Source of the DNA: Bin87 sp965243255
Lineage (GTDB): Bacteria; Chloroflexota; Dehalococcoidia; Lucifugimonadales; UBA3495
Assembly: GCA_965243255.1 (NCBI GenBank)
Contig: CBDEUH010000004.1
Coordinates: forward strand, 2,728,001 to 2,792,000
Direction of reading: 5' to 3'
DNA: 64,000 bases
Shown here: positions 16,296 to 25,358 of the stretch, piece by piece
How positions within the stretch are numbered: the first letter of the stretch is position 1
Layout of the letters: each line of letters starts with the position of its first letter
The notes under the pieces: model-generated
Seen by the model: the letters and a program-made list of their open reading frames with translations, nothing else
Databases searched by the model: none
What the model was told of the DNA's origin: nothing
Program-made: the position numbers and the translations under genes

Positions 16296-17591
16296 TTATA
16301 GCAGGGATTGACGAACTGGACGGCGACGGCGTCCGACGAAGTCGGCAGCCCACATGGCGCAGACTGAGGCGAAGGTGAAAGCGGCAGAAACGATGAAGGC
16401 CTGGACATAGTCGCCCTGCAGGTCGAACATGATGCCGCCGATGATGGGGCCGAGGAATATGGCCGAGCCGCGTCCCATCTCGACGAAGCCCATCACCGTG
16501 CCCAGCGATTCGGCGGGGAAGAGGTCGGCGGCCTTGGCCCCGACGATGAGGCCGCTGATGCCATCGGTGAGTCCGGCGAACAGCACGTACACCGCCAGGG
16601 GCCAGAAGCTGGTGCCGTCGCCGAAGTAGAGGACGAAAAGGACTGAGCCGGCGGCGATGCTCATGCCGACGGTGTACACCGATTCCCGTCCCCAACGGTC
16701 AGTGGCCATTCCGACCAGGGGGCGGGCGAAAAGGCTGACCAGGCCGACGGCTCCGATGGTGTTGGCCGCCGACTGAGCGCTGTAGCCGGCCAGCACGAAG
16801 AAACTTACCAGGTGGACCCGTATCAGCTGCACGCCGACGGAGCCGGTGATGCGGGTCAGCACCAGCAGCCACATGGTGAGGTCGCGCACGGAGTTGGACA
16901 GAGCCGGCGCGCTCCGGCGGGAAGGTTGCTGGACGGGCGTATCCGGTGGCGTTTGCTCAACCGCTGACGGCACGGCAGCCTCCGGGGCGCTTTGGGAGAG
17001 CGTTTCAGGGGCGCGGCGTTGCAGCAGGCCGTTGGGCAACGCAATCAGCACGGCGAAGACGATGCCGAAAATGCGGTAGGCCGAACGCCAGCCGACCTCG
17101 CCGGTGAGATATCCGGCCAGGGGCGCAAATATGGCGGCCCCAATGGGGTTGCCGGTGTCGGCCAGGCCGAGCATCCGGCCACGGGTCTGGGGGAACCACG
17201 GAGCGAGGGTGGCCGTCATTGAGAAAGAGGAGATGCCAGTGTGGCCGATGCCGGCGAAAATGCCGTAGAGAATGAACATCTGCCACAGGTCGGTGGCGTA
17301 ACTGGAGGCGACCCAGCCGAATAAAATAAACAGCCCGGCCAGGGGCAGAAGGATACGCGCTCCCCAGCGGTCAAGGAGAATGCCCAGCAGCGGCGCGGAA
17401 AGGGCGCCGATGAGGCCGGCCGTTGAGAAGACCGCCGACGTGTAGGTGGCGCTGCGTCCGAAGGCGTCTTTCAGCGCGTGGAAATAGATGGACTCGCTGT
17501 TCTTGGTGCCGCCTTCCACGGTGAGGTTGCCCAGGGAGAGCACGAAGACGACCCAGCCGTAGTGGAGGCGGGCGCGGGCTGATGCAAGCAT
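16296..17591 (-). CDS. Major facilitator superfamily transporter (MCT/OxlT-like)
   Basis: Twelve-helix secondary transporter, 431 aa. It begins MLASARARLHYGWVVFVLSLGNL, typical of monocarboxylate/oxalate-formate antiporter-like MFS proteins, and has a cytoplasmic loop of about 40 residues in the middle (Pro/Ser/Glu-rich). The motif GILLDRWGARILLPLAG follows TM2, and LVGMATDRWGRESVY is the equivalent in the second half. The substrate is unknown; an organic anion is likely. The frame extends to 17687, but that would run into the divergent gene. A TATAAT only 6 bp before the ATG suggests leaderless transcription. Confidence 0.85.
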   Translation of the reverse strand: MLASARARLHYGWVVFVLSLGNLTVEGGTKNSESIYFHALKDAFGRSATYTSAVFSTAGLIGALSAPLLGILLDRWGARILLPLAGLFILFGWVASSYATDLWQMFILYGIFAGIGHTGISSFSMTATLAPWFPQTRGRMLGLADTGNPIGAAIFAPLAGYLTGEVGWRSAYRIFGIVFAVLIALPNGLLQRRAPETLSQSAPEAAVPSAVEQTPPDTPVQQPSRRSAPALSNSVRDLTMWLLVLTRITGSVGVQLIRVHLVSFFVLAGYSAQSAANTIGAVGLVSLFARPLVGMATDRWGRESVYTVGMSIAAGSVLFVLYFGDGTSFWPLAVYVLFAGLTDGISGLIVGAKAADLFPAESLGTVMGFVEMGRGSAIFLGPIIGGIMFDLQGDYVQAFIVSAAFTFASVCAMWAADFVGRRRRPVRQSLL

Positions 17592-17597
17592 CCGCCG

Positions 17598-17640
17598 ATT
17601 ATACACGGCAGAAAGACCTTGCCGCCGGCTGTCGTATAAT
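17598..17640. promoter_or_regulatory. Divergent -10 elements between the MFS and DUF1015 genes
   Basis: TATAAT occurs on the minus strand at 17598-17603, 6 bp before the MFS start codon, and on the plus strand at 17635-17640, 33 bp before the DUF1015 start. I see no good -35 at the right spacing for either, so these are weak calls. Confidence 0.35.
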
Positions 17641-17673
17641 GCCGGCATCTCGACCACCGGAGTCCTGCCGACC

Positions 17674-18957
17674 ATGGCCACCATCAAACCTTTTCGCGGC
17701 TGCCGTTTCGTCCCCGGCGTGGTGGGCGGTCTGTCCGACGTAATCTGCCCGCCTTACGACATGATTGGCCCGGAGCTGAAAGCCGAGCTGCAGGAACGCA
17801 GTCCGTATAACGCCGTGCACCTGGAAGGCGGCGAGCAGCCCGACCCGGTTGACCCCCAGGCCGGTTATCAGCAGGCGTCGCGCCTGTTCCGGCAGTGGCT
17901 GTCCGACGGCGCGCTGCAGCAGGACGAAGGGTCCTGCTTCTACCTGATGCGCCATTCCTACGACTTTGGCGGGCGCACCCGGCAGCACGTTGGCCTGTTT
18001 GCCGACGTGCTGGTTGAGGACTACGACGCCGGGTCGGTGCTGCCCCACGAGTTCACCCGGGAGCCGGCCGTGCTGGACCGGGTGGCGCTGCTGGACGCGT
18101 GCCAGGCCCAGTTCAGCCCGATCATGTCGCTGTACCGGGACGCGGACGGCGCGCTGCATCGGATCTTCGACCGGGTGATGGCCGCACCCGCCGATGCCCA
18201 GGGGGCGACACCGGCCGGCGGCGACGCCCAGCTGTGGCGCGTCGCTGACGCCGCGACGCAGACGGCCATCATTGACACCTTTGCCAACCGCCCGGTGTTC
18301 CTGGCCGACGGCCATCATCGCTATGAAGCGGCGCTGCGTTATCGTCGTGGCCTGACTGCCGACCTTCAAGCCGATGATCGAGCCGCCGGCAATTACGTGA
18401 TGATGACGCTGATTGAGTTTGATGACCCCGGCCTGTTGCTGCTGCCCTACCATCGGGTGGCCGGAGGCATGAGCACGGAACAACTTAACGATGTGCGCGC
18501 CCGCATTGACGAGCTGTTTGACTCCCGTCTGCTCAGTCCGGAAACCACACCAGCCGCGGCGGTGGAGGAGGTGGCTCGCGCGGGCGAGGATACGCATTGC
18601 TTTGTTGTGTTCTGGCAGGACGCTGGCCCTGCCCTCTACACGCTGCGGGCCGGCGTGGACTGGGCGGCCTGGGGTTCGCTGGCCGTTTCGGAGGCGTGGC
18701 TGCTGCAGGAGAGGGCGCTGGGCCCGGCGCTGGGCGACGCGCTGGCGCAGCACGTTGACTACAGCCCCGACCACGACGCCATCGTGCAGCAGGTGAGCCG
18801 GGGAGAGCAGCAGATGGCGGTTCTGCTTAAACCCTTCCCGCTGGAACCGTTCCGGCAAATCGTCAGCGCCGGCAACCGTCTGCCGCCCAAATCCACGTTC
18901 TTCTACCCCAAGCTGCCGACGGGGCTGGTGATCAACCGCCTGGACGGCAGCATCTAG
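17674..18957 (+). CDS. DUF1015-family protein
   Basis: Conserved cytoplasmic protein of 427 aa. The N-terminus MATIKPFRGCRFVPG...VICPPYDMI and the mid-protein motif FANRPVFLADGHHRYEAALRY are the hallmarks of DUF1015 (PF06245). The family is widespread and sometimes lies near serine or phosphoglycerate metabolism genes; its reaction is not established to my knowledge. A SerC-like or phosphatase-like role has been suggested only by genome context. Here it is divergent from an MFS carrier and 1.5 kb from the aminotransferase, weakly consistent with amino-acid metabolism. Confidence 0.88.
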   Translation: MATIKPFRGCRFVPGVVGGLSDVICPPYDMIGPELKAELQERSPYNAVHLEGGEQPDPVDPQAGYQQASRLFRQWLSDGALQQDEGSCFYLMRHSYDFGGRTRQHVGLFADVLVEDYDAGSVLPHEFTREPAVLDRVALLDACQAQFSPIMSLYRDADGALHRIFDRVMAAPADAQGATPAGGDAQLWRVADAATQTAIIDTFANRPVFLADGHHRYEAALRYRRGLTADLQADDRAAGNYVMMTLIEFDDPGLLLLPYHRVAGGMSTEQLNDVRARIDELFDSRLLSPETTPAAAVEEVARAGEDTHCFVVFWQDAGPALYTLRAGVDWAAWGSLAVSEAWLLQERALGPALGDALAQHVDYSPDHDAIVQQVSRGEQQMAVLLKPFPLEPFRQIVSAGNRLPPKSTFFYPKLPTGLVINRLDGSI

Positions 18958-18983
18958 AGGACTTCCGGTTCGCCGGGCAACGC

Positions 18984-19012
18984 TTGTTTGGCCGGCCAAC
19001 CTTTGTTACAAT
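18984..19012 (+). promoter_or_regulatory. Sigma-70-like promoter of the dienelactone hydrolase gene
   Basis: TTGTTT (18984-18989), a 17-bp spacer and TACAAT (19007-19012). Transcription would start near 19019, giving a leader of about 90 nt. Confidence 0.5.
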
Positions 19013-19109
19013 TCCGGCGCACGAATGGTATGGCTGGCAAGGTTCGCTTATAGCGCCGGCCTTTCACCGCACTGCTATCGTTCGCGTAACCAATGGAGGA
19101 GGAAATACT

Positions 19110-19898
19110 ATGCCGTCGTTCTGGGAAAATATCCGAATGCCAGACCCAGCGGAAGATCGTGAGTCGGGGGCCAACATCGCCGAGGCCGGCGATATGGCCG
19201 CCTACGTCAGCTTCCCAGCGCCCAGCGCGGGCACCAGCCTGCCCGCCATCATCGTGGTGCAAGAAGCCTTTGGCGTCAACCAGCACATCCAGCGGGTGGC
19301 CGACGGGTTCGCGGCTGCCGGCTACGTCGCCGTGGCGCCGGCCCTGTTCCACAGGAACGAGCGCAACCCCAACCCCATGCTGGGCTACACGCCCGACGAC
19401 TTTGACGCCGCCATCAACACCTATATGCCCGAACTGAGTGGCGCCGGCATCGTCGCCGACATCAACGCCACCGTTGACTACCTGCAGCGCACCTATCCGC
19501 GCACCCGCGGACAGAAAATCGGCATCGTCGGCTACTGCATGGGCGGGCGCGTGGTCTATCTGGCCGCCAGCTCCTGCGACGGCCTGGCCGCCGGCGTGTG
19601 CTACTACGGCGGCGCCATCCTGGCTCCGTACAGCGACGGGGTAACCCCAATTGACGGCACCGCCAACATCAGCATCCCGTTGATGGGCAACTTCGGCGAT
19701 ACGGATGGCAATCCAACGCCGGATGATGTCGCTCAGATTTCCGCAGCCCTCACCGCCGCCGGCAAGGCCCATGACTTCAAGTCGTACCCCGACGCCGGCC
19801 ACGGCTTCAACTGCGACGACCGGGAAAGCTACAACCAGGCTGCCGCCGATGATGCCCAGGCCCGGACGCTGGCTTTCTTCAACGAGCACCTGAAGTAA
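19110..19898 (+). CDS. Dienelactone hydrolase family protein
   Basis: Alpha/beta hydrolase of the dienelactone hydrolase family, 262 aa. Catalytic residues are visible: nucleophile Cys143 in GIVGYCMGGR, Asp197 in NFGDTDG, His231 in DAGHGF, plus the Glu52 (QEAFG) that activates the cysteine. The classical reaction opens dienelactone to maleylacetate in the chlorocatechol/beta-ketoadipate route, but many homologues have other lactone or ester substrates. A strong GGAGGAGG site seven bases upstream fixes the start. A good terminator follows. Confidence 0.9.
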   Translation: MPSFWENIRMPDPAEDRESGANIAEAGDMAAYVSFPAPSAGTSLPAIIVVQEAFGVNQHIQRVADGFAAAGYVAVAPALFHRNERNPNPMLGYTPDDFDAAINTYMPELSGAGIVADINATVDYLQRTYPRTRGQKIGIVGYCMGGRVVYLAASSCDGLAAGVCYYGGAILAPYSDGVTPIDGTANISIPLMGNFGDTDGNPTPDDVAQISAALTAAGKAHDFKSYPDAGHGFNCDDRESYNQAAADDAQARTLAFFNEHLK

Positions 19899-19922
19899 GT
19901 CGGCGCATCGCTGAAAATCAGC

Positions 19923-19955
19923 AAGCCCCTCTCCAAAGCGGAGAGGGGCTTTTTG
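19923..19955 (+). terminator. Rho-independent terminator after the dienelactone hydrolase
   Basis: A 12-bp GC-rich stem (AAGCCCCTCTCC paired with GGAGAGGGGCTT) with a 4-5 nt loop is followed by a run of T. It lies 25 bp after the stop, between convergent genes. Confidence 0.9.
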
Positions 19956-19961
19956 ATCAGC

Positions 19962-21380
19962 CTAGGACGTCGGCGGGCGGAGATGGCTCCAGGGCCGGGC
20001 TTCCTCAAATGCCGCCATGGCCCGCAGCACCCGACCCTCGGCTCCCGACGGGCCGACCAGGTGCAACCCGATGGGCAGGCCGTCCGTCGAAAAGCCGCAG
20101 GGTACGCTGGCCGCCGTTTGCCCACTCATGTTGATGGGGAAGGTGAAGGGCAGGTAGCCCCACCAGGGCTCCACGGCCCGGCCGGCGATGCTGGTGGGAT
20201 GCTCGCCGATGGGGAAAGCGGTTACGGCCATGGCTGGCGTCAGCAGCAGGTCGTAGGTGTTGAAGAAGTCGGCAAAGCGTCGCTTGTGCCGGTCAACGTA
20301 GGCCAGGGCGCGGGACAGGTCGGCGGCGGAGTGCTGCGAGGCGGCGTCGAAGGTGTTGCGGACGTAGTGGGTCAGCTCGTCGCGCCGCTCCGGGTACAGG
20401 TCGGGGTAGGAGGTATAGGACGCCGTGCCGAACACCGTAGAGAAGGCGGGGAATGGGTCGCCTTCGATTTCCGGCGCGGCCTCTTCGACGATGGCGCCCA
20501 TCTCCTGAAACGCCTGGGCGGCGGCGCGGGTAACCTGTACCACCTCGGGGTCAACGGCGGCGTAGCCCAGGTCGTCGCTCCAGGCGACGCGCCAGCCGGC
20601 AACACCACCCTCCAGCGCGGTGGTGTAGTCCGGCGGCGTGTCGGTCATGGTGTTGGGGTCGCGAGAGTCGGGGCCGGCCAGGACCTGCAACAGCATTGCC
20701 GTATCGCGGACGGTGCGGCTCATGGGGCCGCTCTGGGAAAAGTGGTTCACCGCCGGGCCGCCGTAACCGCCATAGCGGGGCACGCGTCCCTGGGACGGCT
20801 TGATGCCGGTTACGCCGCTGAAGCTGGAGGGTATGCGGATGCTGCCGCCGCCGTCGCTGCCGGTGGCCAGGGTGCAGAGGCCGGCGGCCAGGGCTGACGC
20901 CGCGCCGCCGCTGCTGCCGCCGGGGGTATAGTCGGTGTTCCACGGATTGCGGCAGGGTTCGCTGACCAGGTTCTCGGTGGTACCGGACTGTCCGAACTCC
21001 GGCGTGTTGGTCTTGCCCAGGATGATTGCTCCAGCGGCCTTGACCCGCTCCACGACTATGGAATCAATCTCCGGCACGCGGTCGCGGAAGATGGCCGAGC
21101 CCAGGGTGGTGGTGACGTCTTTGGTCAGTTCCAGGTCCTTGATCGAGATGGGGATGCCGTGCAGTGGGCCCAGGGTATCGCCGCGCTGCACCGCTGCATC
21201 GGCGGCGCGGGCGTCGGCCAACGCCTGGTCGGGACAGAGGGCCAGGTAGGCGCTGAGTTGCGGGTTCAGCGCGTCGATGCGTCGGTAGAACAGCTCGGTG
21301 AGTTCAACTGAGGATAGTTCGCCGCTGGCGATGAGACGGCGGATTTCGGTGGCGGGTGCGAAGGCGAGTTCGGTGTCCAT
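19962..21380 (-). CDS. Amidase signature family enzyme (GatA-like)
   Basis: Amidase of 472 aa. The Ser-cisSer-Lys triad context is clear: GIPISIKDLE holds the lysine, TPGGSSGGAASALAAG the first serine, and TGSDGGGSIRIPSSFSG the acyl-enzyme serine. The length fits free-standing amidases that hydrolyse small amides, aryl amides or nylon-type oligomers. GatA is less likely because no gatB or gatC is adjacent and the C-terminal half differs from typical GatA. The neighbours give no substrate hint. Confidence 0.88.
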   Translation of the reverse strand: MDTELAFAPATEIRRLIASGELSSVELTELFYRRIDALNPQLSAYLALCPDQALADARAADAAVQRGDTLGPLHGIPISIKDLELTKDVTTTLGSAIFRDRVPEIDSIVVERVKAAGAIILGKTNTPEFGQSGTTENLVSEPCRNPWNTDYTPGGSSGGAASALAAGLCTLATGSDGGGSIRIPSSFSGVTGIKPSQGRVPRYGGYGGPAVNHFSQSGPMSRTVRDTAMLLQVLAGPDSRDPNTMTDTPPDYTTALEGGVAGWRVAWSDDLGYAAVDPEVVQVTRAAAQAFQEMGAIVEEAAPEIEGDPFPAFSTVFGTASYTSYPDLYPERRDELTHYVRNTFDAASQHSAADLSRALAYVDRHKRRFADFFNTYDLLLTPAMAVTAFPIGEHPTSIAGRAVEPWWGYLPFTFPINMSGQTAASVPCGFSTDGLPIGLHLVGPSGAEGRVLRAMAAFEEARPWSHLRPPTS

Positions 21381-21475
21381 GGGGATGCTCCTTGGTATGA
21401 GTGCGCGGGTGGTGGATAGTGTATAGTAAGCCGCCGTTGCCTGCCCGTCGAAAGCGACTCTGAGACGTTCTGTAT

Positions 21476-22477
21476 ATGGCTACCGTTGGAATCATCGCTA
21501 ACCCCGCCGCCAGCAAGGATATTCGCCGGCTGGTGGCCCAGGGGCGAGTGGTGCCCGATTGGGAGAAGGTGAACACCATCCGCCGGGCGCTGATTGGGCT
21601 GCAATCCACCGAGGTGGAGCGGGTGGTGGCCATGCCGGACAGCGGGAACCTGTGCCGCCGGGCCGCCGACGATTCCAGCATCAGCATCCCGCTGGAGGCG
21701 CTGCCCATGTCGCCCCTGTACACCGAGGGCGACACCACCCGCGCGGCGTCGATGATGGCCGAGATGGGCGTGGGCTGCCTGATTACCCTGGGCGGCGACG
21801 GCACCAACCGCGCCGTGGCCATGGGCACCAATCAGATCCCGGTGGTTGCCATCTCCACCGGCACCAACAACATCTTTCCCGTGATGGTGGAGGGCACGCT
21901 GGCCGGCATCGCGGCCGGGCTGGTGGCGTCGGGTCGGTTGAGCTTGGCTGATGCTGCGGTGGTCAGCAAGACGCTGCACATCCGGGTGAACGGCGAGGAC
22001 CGCGAGTTGGCCCTGGTGGACGTGGCAATCTCCCGGGAGCGGTACGTGGCGACCCGGGCCATCTGGGACCTGAACACGGTGTACGAGGTGTTCCTGACCC
22101 GGGCCGAACCGGCCGGCATCGGGCTGTCCTCCATCGGCGGGCGGCTGCATCCGCTGTCGCTGGGCGACGTCGGTGGTCTGCACTACCGGCTGGCCGGCCG
22201 GGACGACGGAGCGAACCCGCAGGCTACAGTCATCGCCCCGGTGGCGCCCGGCATGGTGGAACCGGCGGTCATCTCCGATTGGGAGATGCTGGAGGAGGGC
22301 GTGCCGGTTCCGCTGGAGCGGCGCTACTGCACGGTGGCATTGGACGGCGAGCGGTCGCTGGTGCTGACGCCGGAGGACGCCGTGGAGATTGTCCTGGCCC
22401 GGGACGGCCCGCCGGTGGTACAGGTGCAGCGGGCATTGCTAAGGGCATCGCAGCTGGGCCTGTTCAACCTCGGCTGA
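21476..22477 (+). CDS. ATP-NAD kinase-like (AcoX family) protein
   Basis: 333 aa, related to NAD kinase/diacylglycerol-kinase folds. MATVGIIANPAASKDIRRLV starts the Rossmann-like domain and ITLGGDGTNRAVA near residue 103 is the GGDGT nucleotide-binding motif. This subfamily contains AcoX of acetoin gene clusters, but no acetoin genes are present. It may phosphorylate NAD or a related nucleotide. It is followed after 14 bp by the TauE-like permease, so the two probably form one transcription unit. Confidence 0.8.
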   Translation: MATVGIIANPAASKDIRRLVAQGRVVPDWEKVNTIRRALIGLQSTEVERVVAMPDSGNLCRRAADDSSISIPLEALPMSPLYTEGDTTRAASMMAEMGVGCLITLGGDGTNRAVAMGTNQIPVVAISTGTNNIFPVMVEGTLAGIAAGLVASGRLSLADAAVVSKTLHIRVNGEDRELALVDVAISRERYVATRAIWDLNTVYEVFLTRAEPAGIGLSSIGGRLHPLSLGDVGGLHYRLAGRDDGANPQATVIAPVAPGMVEPAVISDWEMLEEGVPVPLERRYCTVALDGERSLVLTPEDAVEIVLARDGPPVVQVQRALLRASQLGLFNLG

Positions 22478-22491
22478 CGCCGGTCGGCTCA

Positions 22492-23235
22492 ATGCTTGCG
22501 GGTTCGGAGCTTGCCATCGGTTTGGCGGCGCTGCTGCTGGGTTCGTTCGTGTTCAGCGCCGTGGGTTTCGGAATGGCGCTGGCCATGGCGCCCATCCTGC
22601 TGCTGATACTGGCGCCGCAGGAGGTGGTGGTGCTGGCCAACACGATGATCGTGCTGGCGACGCTGCTGATACTGGCGCAAACGTGGCGACACTTCCGGTG
22701 GCGCGATTCGTGGCTGTTCATCGTCGCCGGGCTGCCGCCGGTGCCCCTGGGGGTGTTCCTGCTGAACACTGCGGCCCCGACATTGCTGCGCACGGCCATC
22801 GTGGCGCTGATCCTGGCCATAGCGGTGATGAGCCTGTTCAACGTGCGAGTGCCGGCGGCGCGGACCCGGTGGGCTGCCATCGGGTTCGGCTTTACGACGA
22901 CGTTGCTGACGACGACGTTGAGCATCGGCGGGCCGGTGGCGGGGATTTACGCCATTGAGCAAGAGTGGTCGCGGGAACAGATGCGCGCGACGCTGGCGTG
23001 GTATTTCCTGCTGGCTGGCGTGCTGGGGTTGGCGCTGTACCTGGCCGTGGGGCTGATTTCGACGGACATGGCGTACAACATCGGCGTGGGCGCGCCGGTG
23101 GTGCTGGTGGGCGCGACTGCCGGCGGCTGGCTGGCCCGCCGGATGAGCCTGCGGGTGTTCCGCTACGCCGTGCTGTTCGTGATTATCGGCGGCAGCGCGA
23201 CGCTCTTGGCCCGGGAGTTAGCCCGGCTGTGGTAG
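22492..23235 (+). CDS. TauE/SafE-family sulfite/organosulfonate permease-like protein
   Basis: Membrane protein of 247 aa with seven to eight hydrophobic helices and the two-fold repeat pattern of TauE/SafE transporters (GFGMALAMAPILLLIL early; IGFGFTTTLLTTTLSIGGPV mid-protein). Family members export sulfite, sulfonates or other small anions. The open frame extends back to 22279 but overlaps the previous gene; the ATG at 22492 begins right before the first helix. The 14-bp gap suggests cotranscription with the AcoX-like gene. Confidence 0.82.
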   Translation: MLAGSELAIGLAALLLGSFVFSAVGFGMALAMAPILLLILAPQEVVVLANTMIVLATLLILAQTWRHFRWRDSWLFIVAGLPPVPLGVFLLNTAAPTLLRTAIVALILAIAVMSLFNVRVPAARTRWAAIGFGFTTTLLTTTLSIGGPVAGIYAIEQEWSREQMRATLAWYFLLAGVLGLALYLAVGLISTDMAYNIGVGAPVVLVGATAGGWLARRMSLRVFRYAVLFVIIGGSATLLARELARLW

Positions 23236-23242
23236 AGGAGGC

Positions 23243-23281
23243 GCCCTCACCCCGGCCCTCTCCCACAACGGGCGAGGGGGA
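23243..23281. repeat. Intergenic CCCTC...GAGGG palindromic repeat
   Basis: The pattern CCTCACCCCGGCCCTCTCCC followed by a short spacer and GGGCGAGGGGG can fold into a hairpin. It fills the gap between convergent genes. Similar sequences are common as dispersed intergenic repeats in diverse bacteria. Confidence 0.6.
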
Positions 23282-24202
23282 TTAAGAGGACAGGTCGTGG
23301 AAGGCGGAGAGGGCGGCCGTGATGCCGTCGCCCACGGCGGCGCCCAGTTGGCGGGTGGATTCGGCGCGGGCGTCGCCGCAGACATAGACCCGTGGAATGT
23401 TGGTGCGCATGTGGATGTCGGCGTGGATGTGGCCCAGCTCGTCCATTTCCAGCTGTTCCTTGAAGGCTTCGGTGTTGGGGTGGAAGCCAACGTAGATGAA
23501 GGCGGCGGCGGTGGGGTAATCGTACACCTTGCCGGTTTTGAGGTCTTTGACGCGGGCGGCTTCGAGGACGTCGTTGCCGACGAACCCCTCTACGACGTGG
23601 CTCCACAGCCAGCGATACTTTGGATTGCTGAAGGCGCGGTCCTGCAGGACTTTGGTGGCGCGCAGTTCGTCCCGGCGATGGATGATGGTGACGGAGTTGC
23701 AGATGCCGGTGAGATAGAAGCTCTCGTCCATGGCCGAGTCGCCGCCGCCGATCACCACCACGTCCTGGCCGCGGAAGAAGTTGCCGTCGCAGACGGCGCA
23801 GTAGGAAACGCCGCGACCGCCAAATTCGTCCTCACCAGGGACGCCGAGCTTGTTGTGGGCGCCGCCGGTGGCGATGATGATGGCCCGGGCGGTGAAGTCG
23901 CCCTCGGAAGTGCGAATCAGCTTGCGTTCGTCATGGAGGTTGTCCACGGATTCAACTTCGGCAAACTCCATCGTGGCGCCGAAGCGTTCGGCCTGGTTGT
24001 ACATTTCGTCGGCCAGTTCCTGGCCTTTGATGCCTTCCCGGAAGCCGGGGTAGTTTTCGATATCGTCGGTAATCAGTAGCTGACCGCCGGGGCCGATGCT
24101 TTCCACCATCAGGGTGCTCAACATGGCGCGAGTGGAGTAAAGGCCAGCGGACAAGCCGGCGGCGCCGGCGCCGAGAATCACAACGTCGTAATCTTTTGCC
24201 AT
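23282..24202 (-). CDS. trxB: Thioredoxin reductase
   Basis: FAD/NADPH-dependent reductase of thioredoxin, 306 aa. FAD-binding GAGAAGLSAG lies at 11-20, the redox-active pair is Cys135/Cys138 in SYCAVCDG, the NADPH Rossmann motif is VVVIGGGDSAMDE, and the second FAD contact is YVCGDAR near the C-terminus. It could supply electrons to the extracytoplasmic redoxin pair only through a membrane thiol carrier, which is not seen here. An AGGAGG site precedes the ATG. It is 17 bp downstream of the epimerase gene, same strand. Confidence 0.95.
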   Translation of the reverse strand: MAKDYDVVILGAGAAGLSAGLYSTRAMLSTLMVESIGPGGQLLITDDIENYPGFREGIKGQELADEMYNQAERFGATMEFAEVESVDNLHDERKLIRTSEGDFTARAIIIATGGAHNKLGVPGEDEFGGRGVSYCAVCDGNFFRGQDVVVIGGGDSAMDESFYLTGICNSVTIIHRRDELRATKVLQDRAFSNPKYRWLWSHVVEGFVGNDVLEAARVKDLKTGKVYDYPTAAAFIYVGFHPNTEAFKEQLEMDELGHIHADIHMRTNIPRVYVCGDARAESTRQLGAAVGDGITAALSAFHDLSS

Positions 24203-24219
24203 CGAAGCGGTTCCTCCTG

Positions 24220-25185
24220 TCAGGTGGCGAGTCTGGCCCGTCCGGAGCGACGCACCATTGAGTTGCGAACGTAGTCAACGGAAAGGCGCAGCCCCTCTTC
24301 CAGGGATACTTTCGGTTCCCATGCCAATTCCCGGCCGGCGCAAGCTGAGTCCAGTGCAATCTTCAGCACTTCGCCGGCCCGGCGAGGCCGATAGACCGGT
24401 TCATCATGGAAGTCGGTGCATGCCTGCAACAGGGAATAGATGCGGTTAATGGTTACGGGTTCGCCGGTGCCAATGTTATAGGTTCGGCCGTCGCCGTGAT
24501 ACATCGCGGCGAGGTTGGCCTCAACTACGTCGGATACGTACACGAAATCCCGCTCCTGCTCGCCGTCACCGTAGATGTTGGGGCTGCGGCCCCGAAGCAT
24601 CAAGCCGGCGAAAATGGAGATGACGCCGGCCTCCCCGTTGGGGTCCTGGCCGGGTCCGTACACGTTGGAGTAGCGCAGGATGGTGTAGGCCAGCCCGTAG
24701 GTCTGGTAGAAGAGCTTGAGATAAAGCTCGCTGACGTACTTGGAAAGGGCGTAGGGAGTGAGCGGCGAGACCGGCGTGTCTTCGTCGCAGGGAATGGTGT
24801 CCGGGTTGCCGTAGATTGCGCCGCCGGTGGAGGAGAAGACGATCTTGTCCACGCCCTCGGCGGCGGCAGCGGACAGCAGGCTGATGGTTCCCAGCACGTT
24901 GGAATCGGCGTCCGCCACCGGGTCCAGGGCCGACTGGCGCACGCTGCTCTGCGCCGCCAGGTGGAAAATTATCTCGGGGCCTTCCCGCTGGATAATCTGG
25001 TTGATCCGGGGATCATTGATGGGAGCATGATAGAAAGTTGCCCGGTGATTGACGTTGCGCAACTGGCCGGCGCTGAGGTCATCGACCACCGCCACGGCGT
25101 AATTGTTATCCAGCAGGCCGTTCACCAGATGGGAGCCGATGAAGCCGGCGCCGCCGGTAACGAGGACTTTAGTGGTTTCTGCCAT
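24220..25185 (-). CDS. NAD-dependent sugar epimerase/dehydratase (UDP-glucose 4-epimerase-like)
   Basis: Extended SDR of 321 aa. The nucleotide motif is VTGGAGFIGSH; the catalytic Tyr-Lys occur in PYALSKYVSEL preceded by FSSTGGAIYG. DGEQERDFVYVSDVV and YNIGTGEPVTI are typical of UDP-glucose 4-epimerases and related UDP-sugar enzymes that feed cell-surface glycans. The frame opens at 25341, but the domain begins at the ATG at 25185. Upstream is a divergent promoter for the alpha/beta hydrolase. No glycosyltransferase genes are close by. Confidence 0.88.
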   Translation of the reverse strand: MAETTKVLVTGGAGFIGSHLVNGLLDNNYAVAVVDDLSAGQLRNVNHRATFYHAPINDPRINQIIQREGPEIIFHLAAQSSVRQSALDPVADADSNVLGTISLLSAAAAEGVDKIVFSSTGGAIYGNPDTIPCDEDTPVSPLTPYALSKYVSELYLKLFYQTYGLAYTILRYSNVYGPGQDPNGEAGVISIFAGLMLRGRSPNIYGDGEQERDFVYVSDVVEANLAAMYHGDGRTYNIGTGEPVTINRIYSLLQACTDFHDEPVYRPRRAGEVLKIALDSACAGRELAWEPKVSLEEGLRLSVDYVRNSMVRRSGRARLAT

Positions 25186-25296
25186 AGATATGCGTCTCAG
25201 CGGAGAGGTGCAGCTGCGGTCGCAACGTACCGACGTATATCGTAATTCAAACGGCCGAATCGGGCAAGGCGAAGAGCCTCGCCGCGAGGGTTTGCC

Positions 25297-25325
25297 TTGA
25301 CAGACGGCTACCCCTGTAACAGAAT
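25297..25325 (+). promoter_or_regulatory. Sigma-70-like promoter of the alpha/beta hydrolase gene
   Basis: Consensus TTGACA (25297-25302), 17-bp spacer and CAGAAT (25320-25325). The predicted start of transcription is near 25332, 27 nt before the ATG. Confidence 0.55.
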
Positions 25326-25358
25326 AACGCCATCCCAACATCCCACAGGAACGAGAGC

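Noticed and set aside
16177..16695. N-terminal extension of the aminotransferase
   Set aside because: The extension lies over the MFS gene in another frame, is Arg/Pro/His-rich, and a good RBS marks the internal ATG.
17599..18999. 466-codon minus-strand open frame opposite the DUF1015 gene
   Set aside because: Arg/Gln/His-rich shadow; the plus strand carries the conserved DUF1015 motifs.
19962..21380. GatA subunit of the tRNA amidotransferase
   Set aside because: The amidase signature is shared by many enzymes; no gatB/gatC neighbours, and the C-terminal half does not look like GatA.
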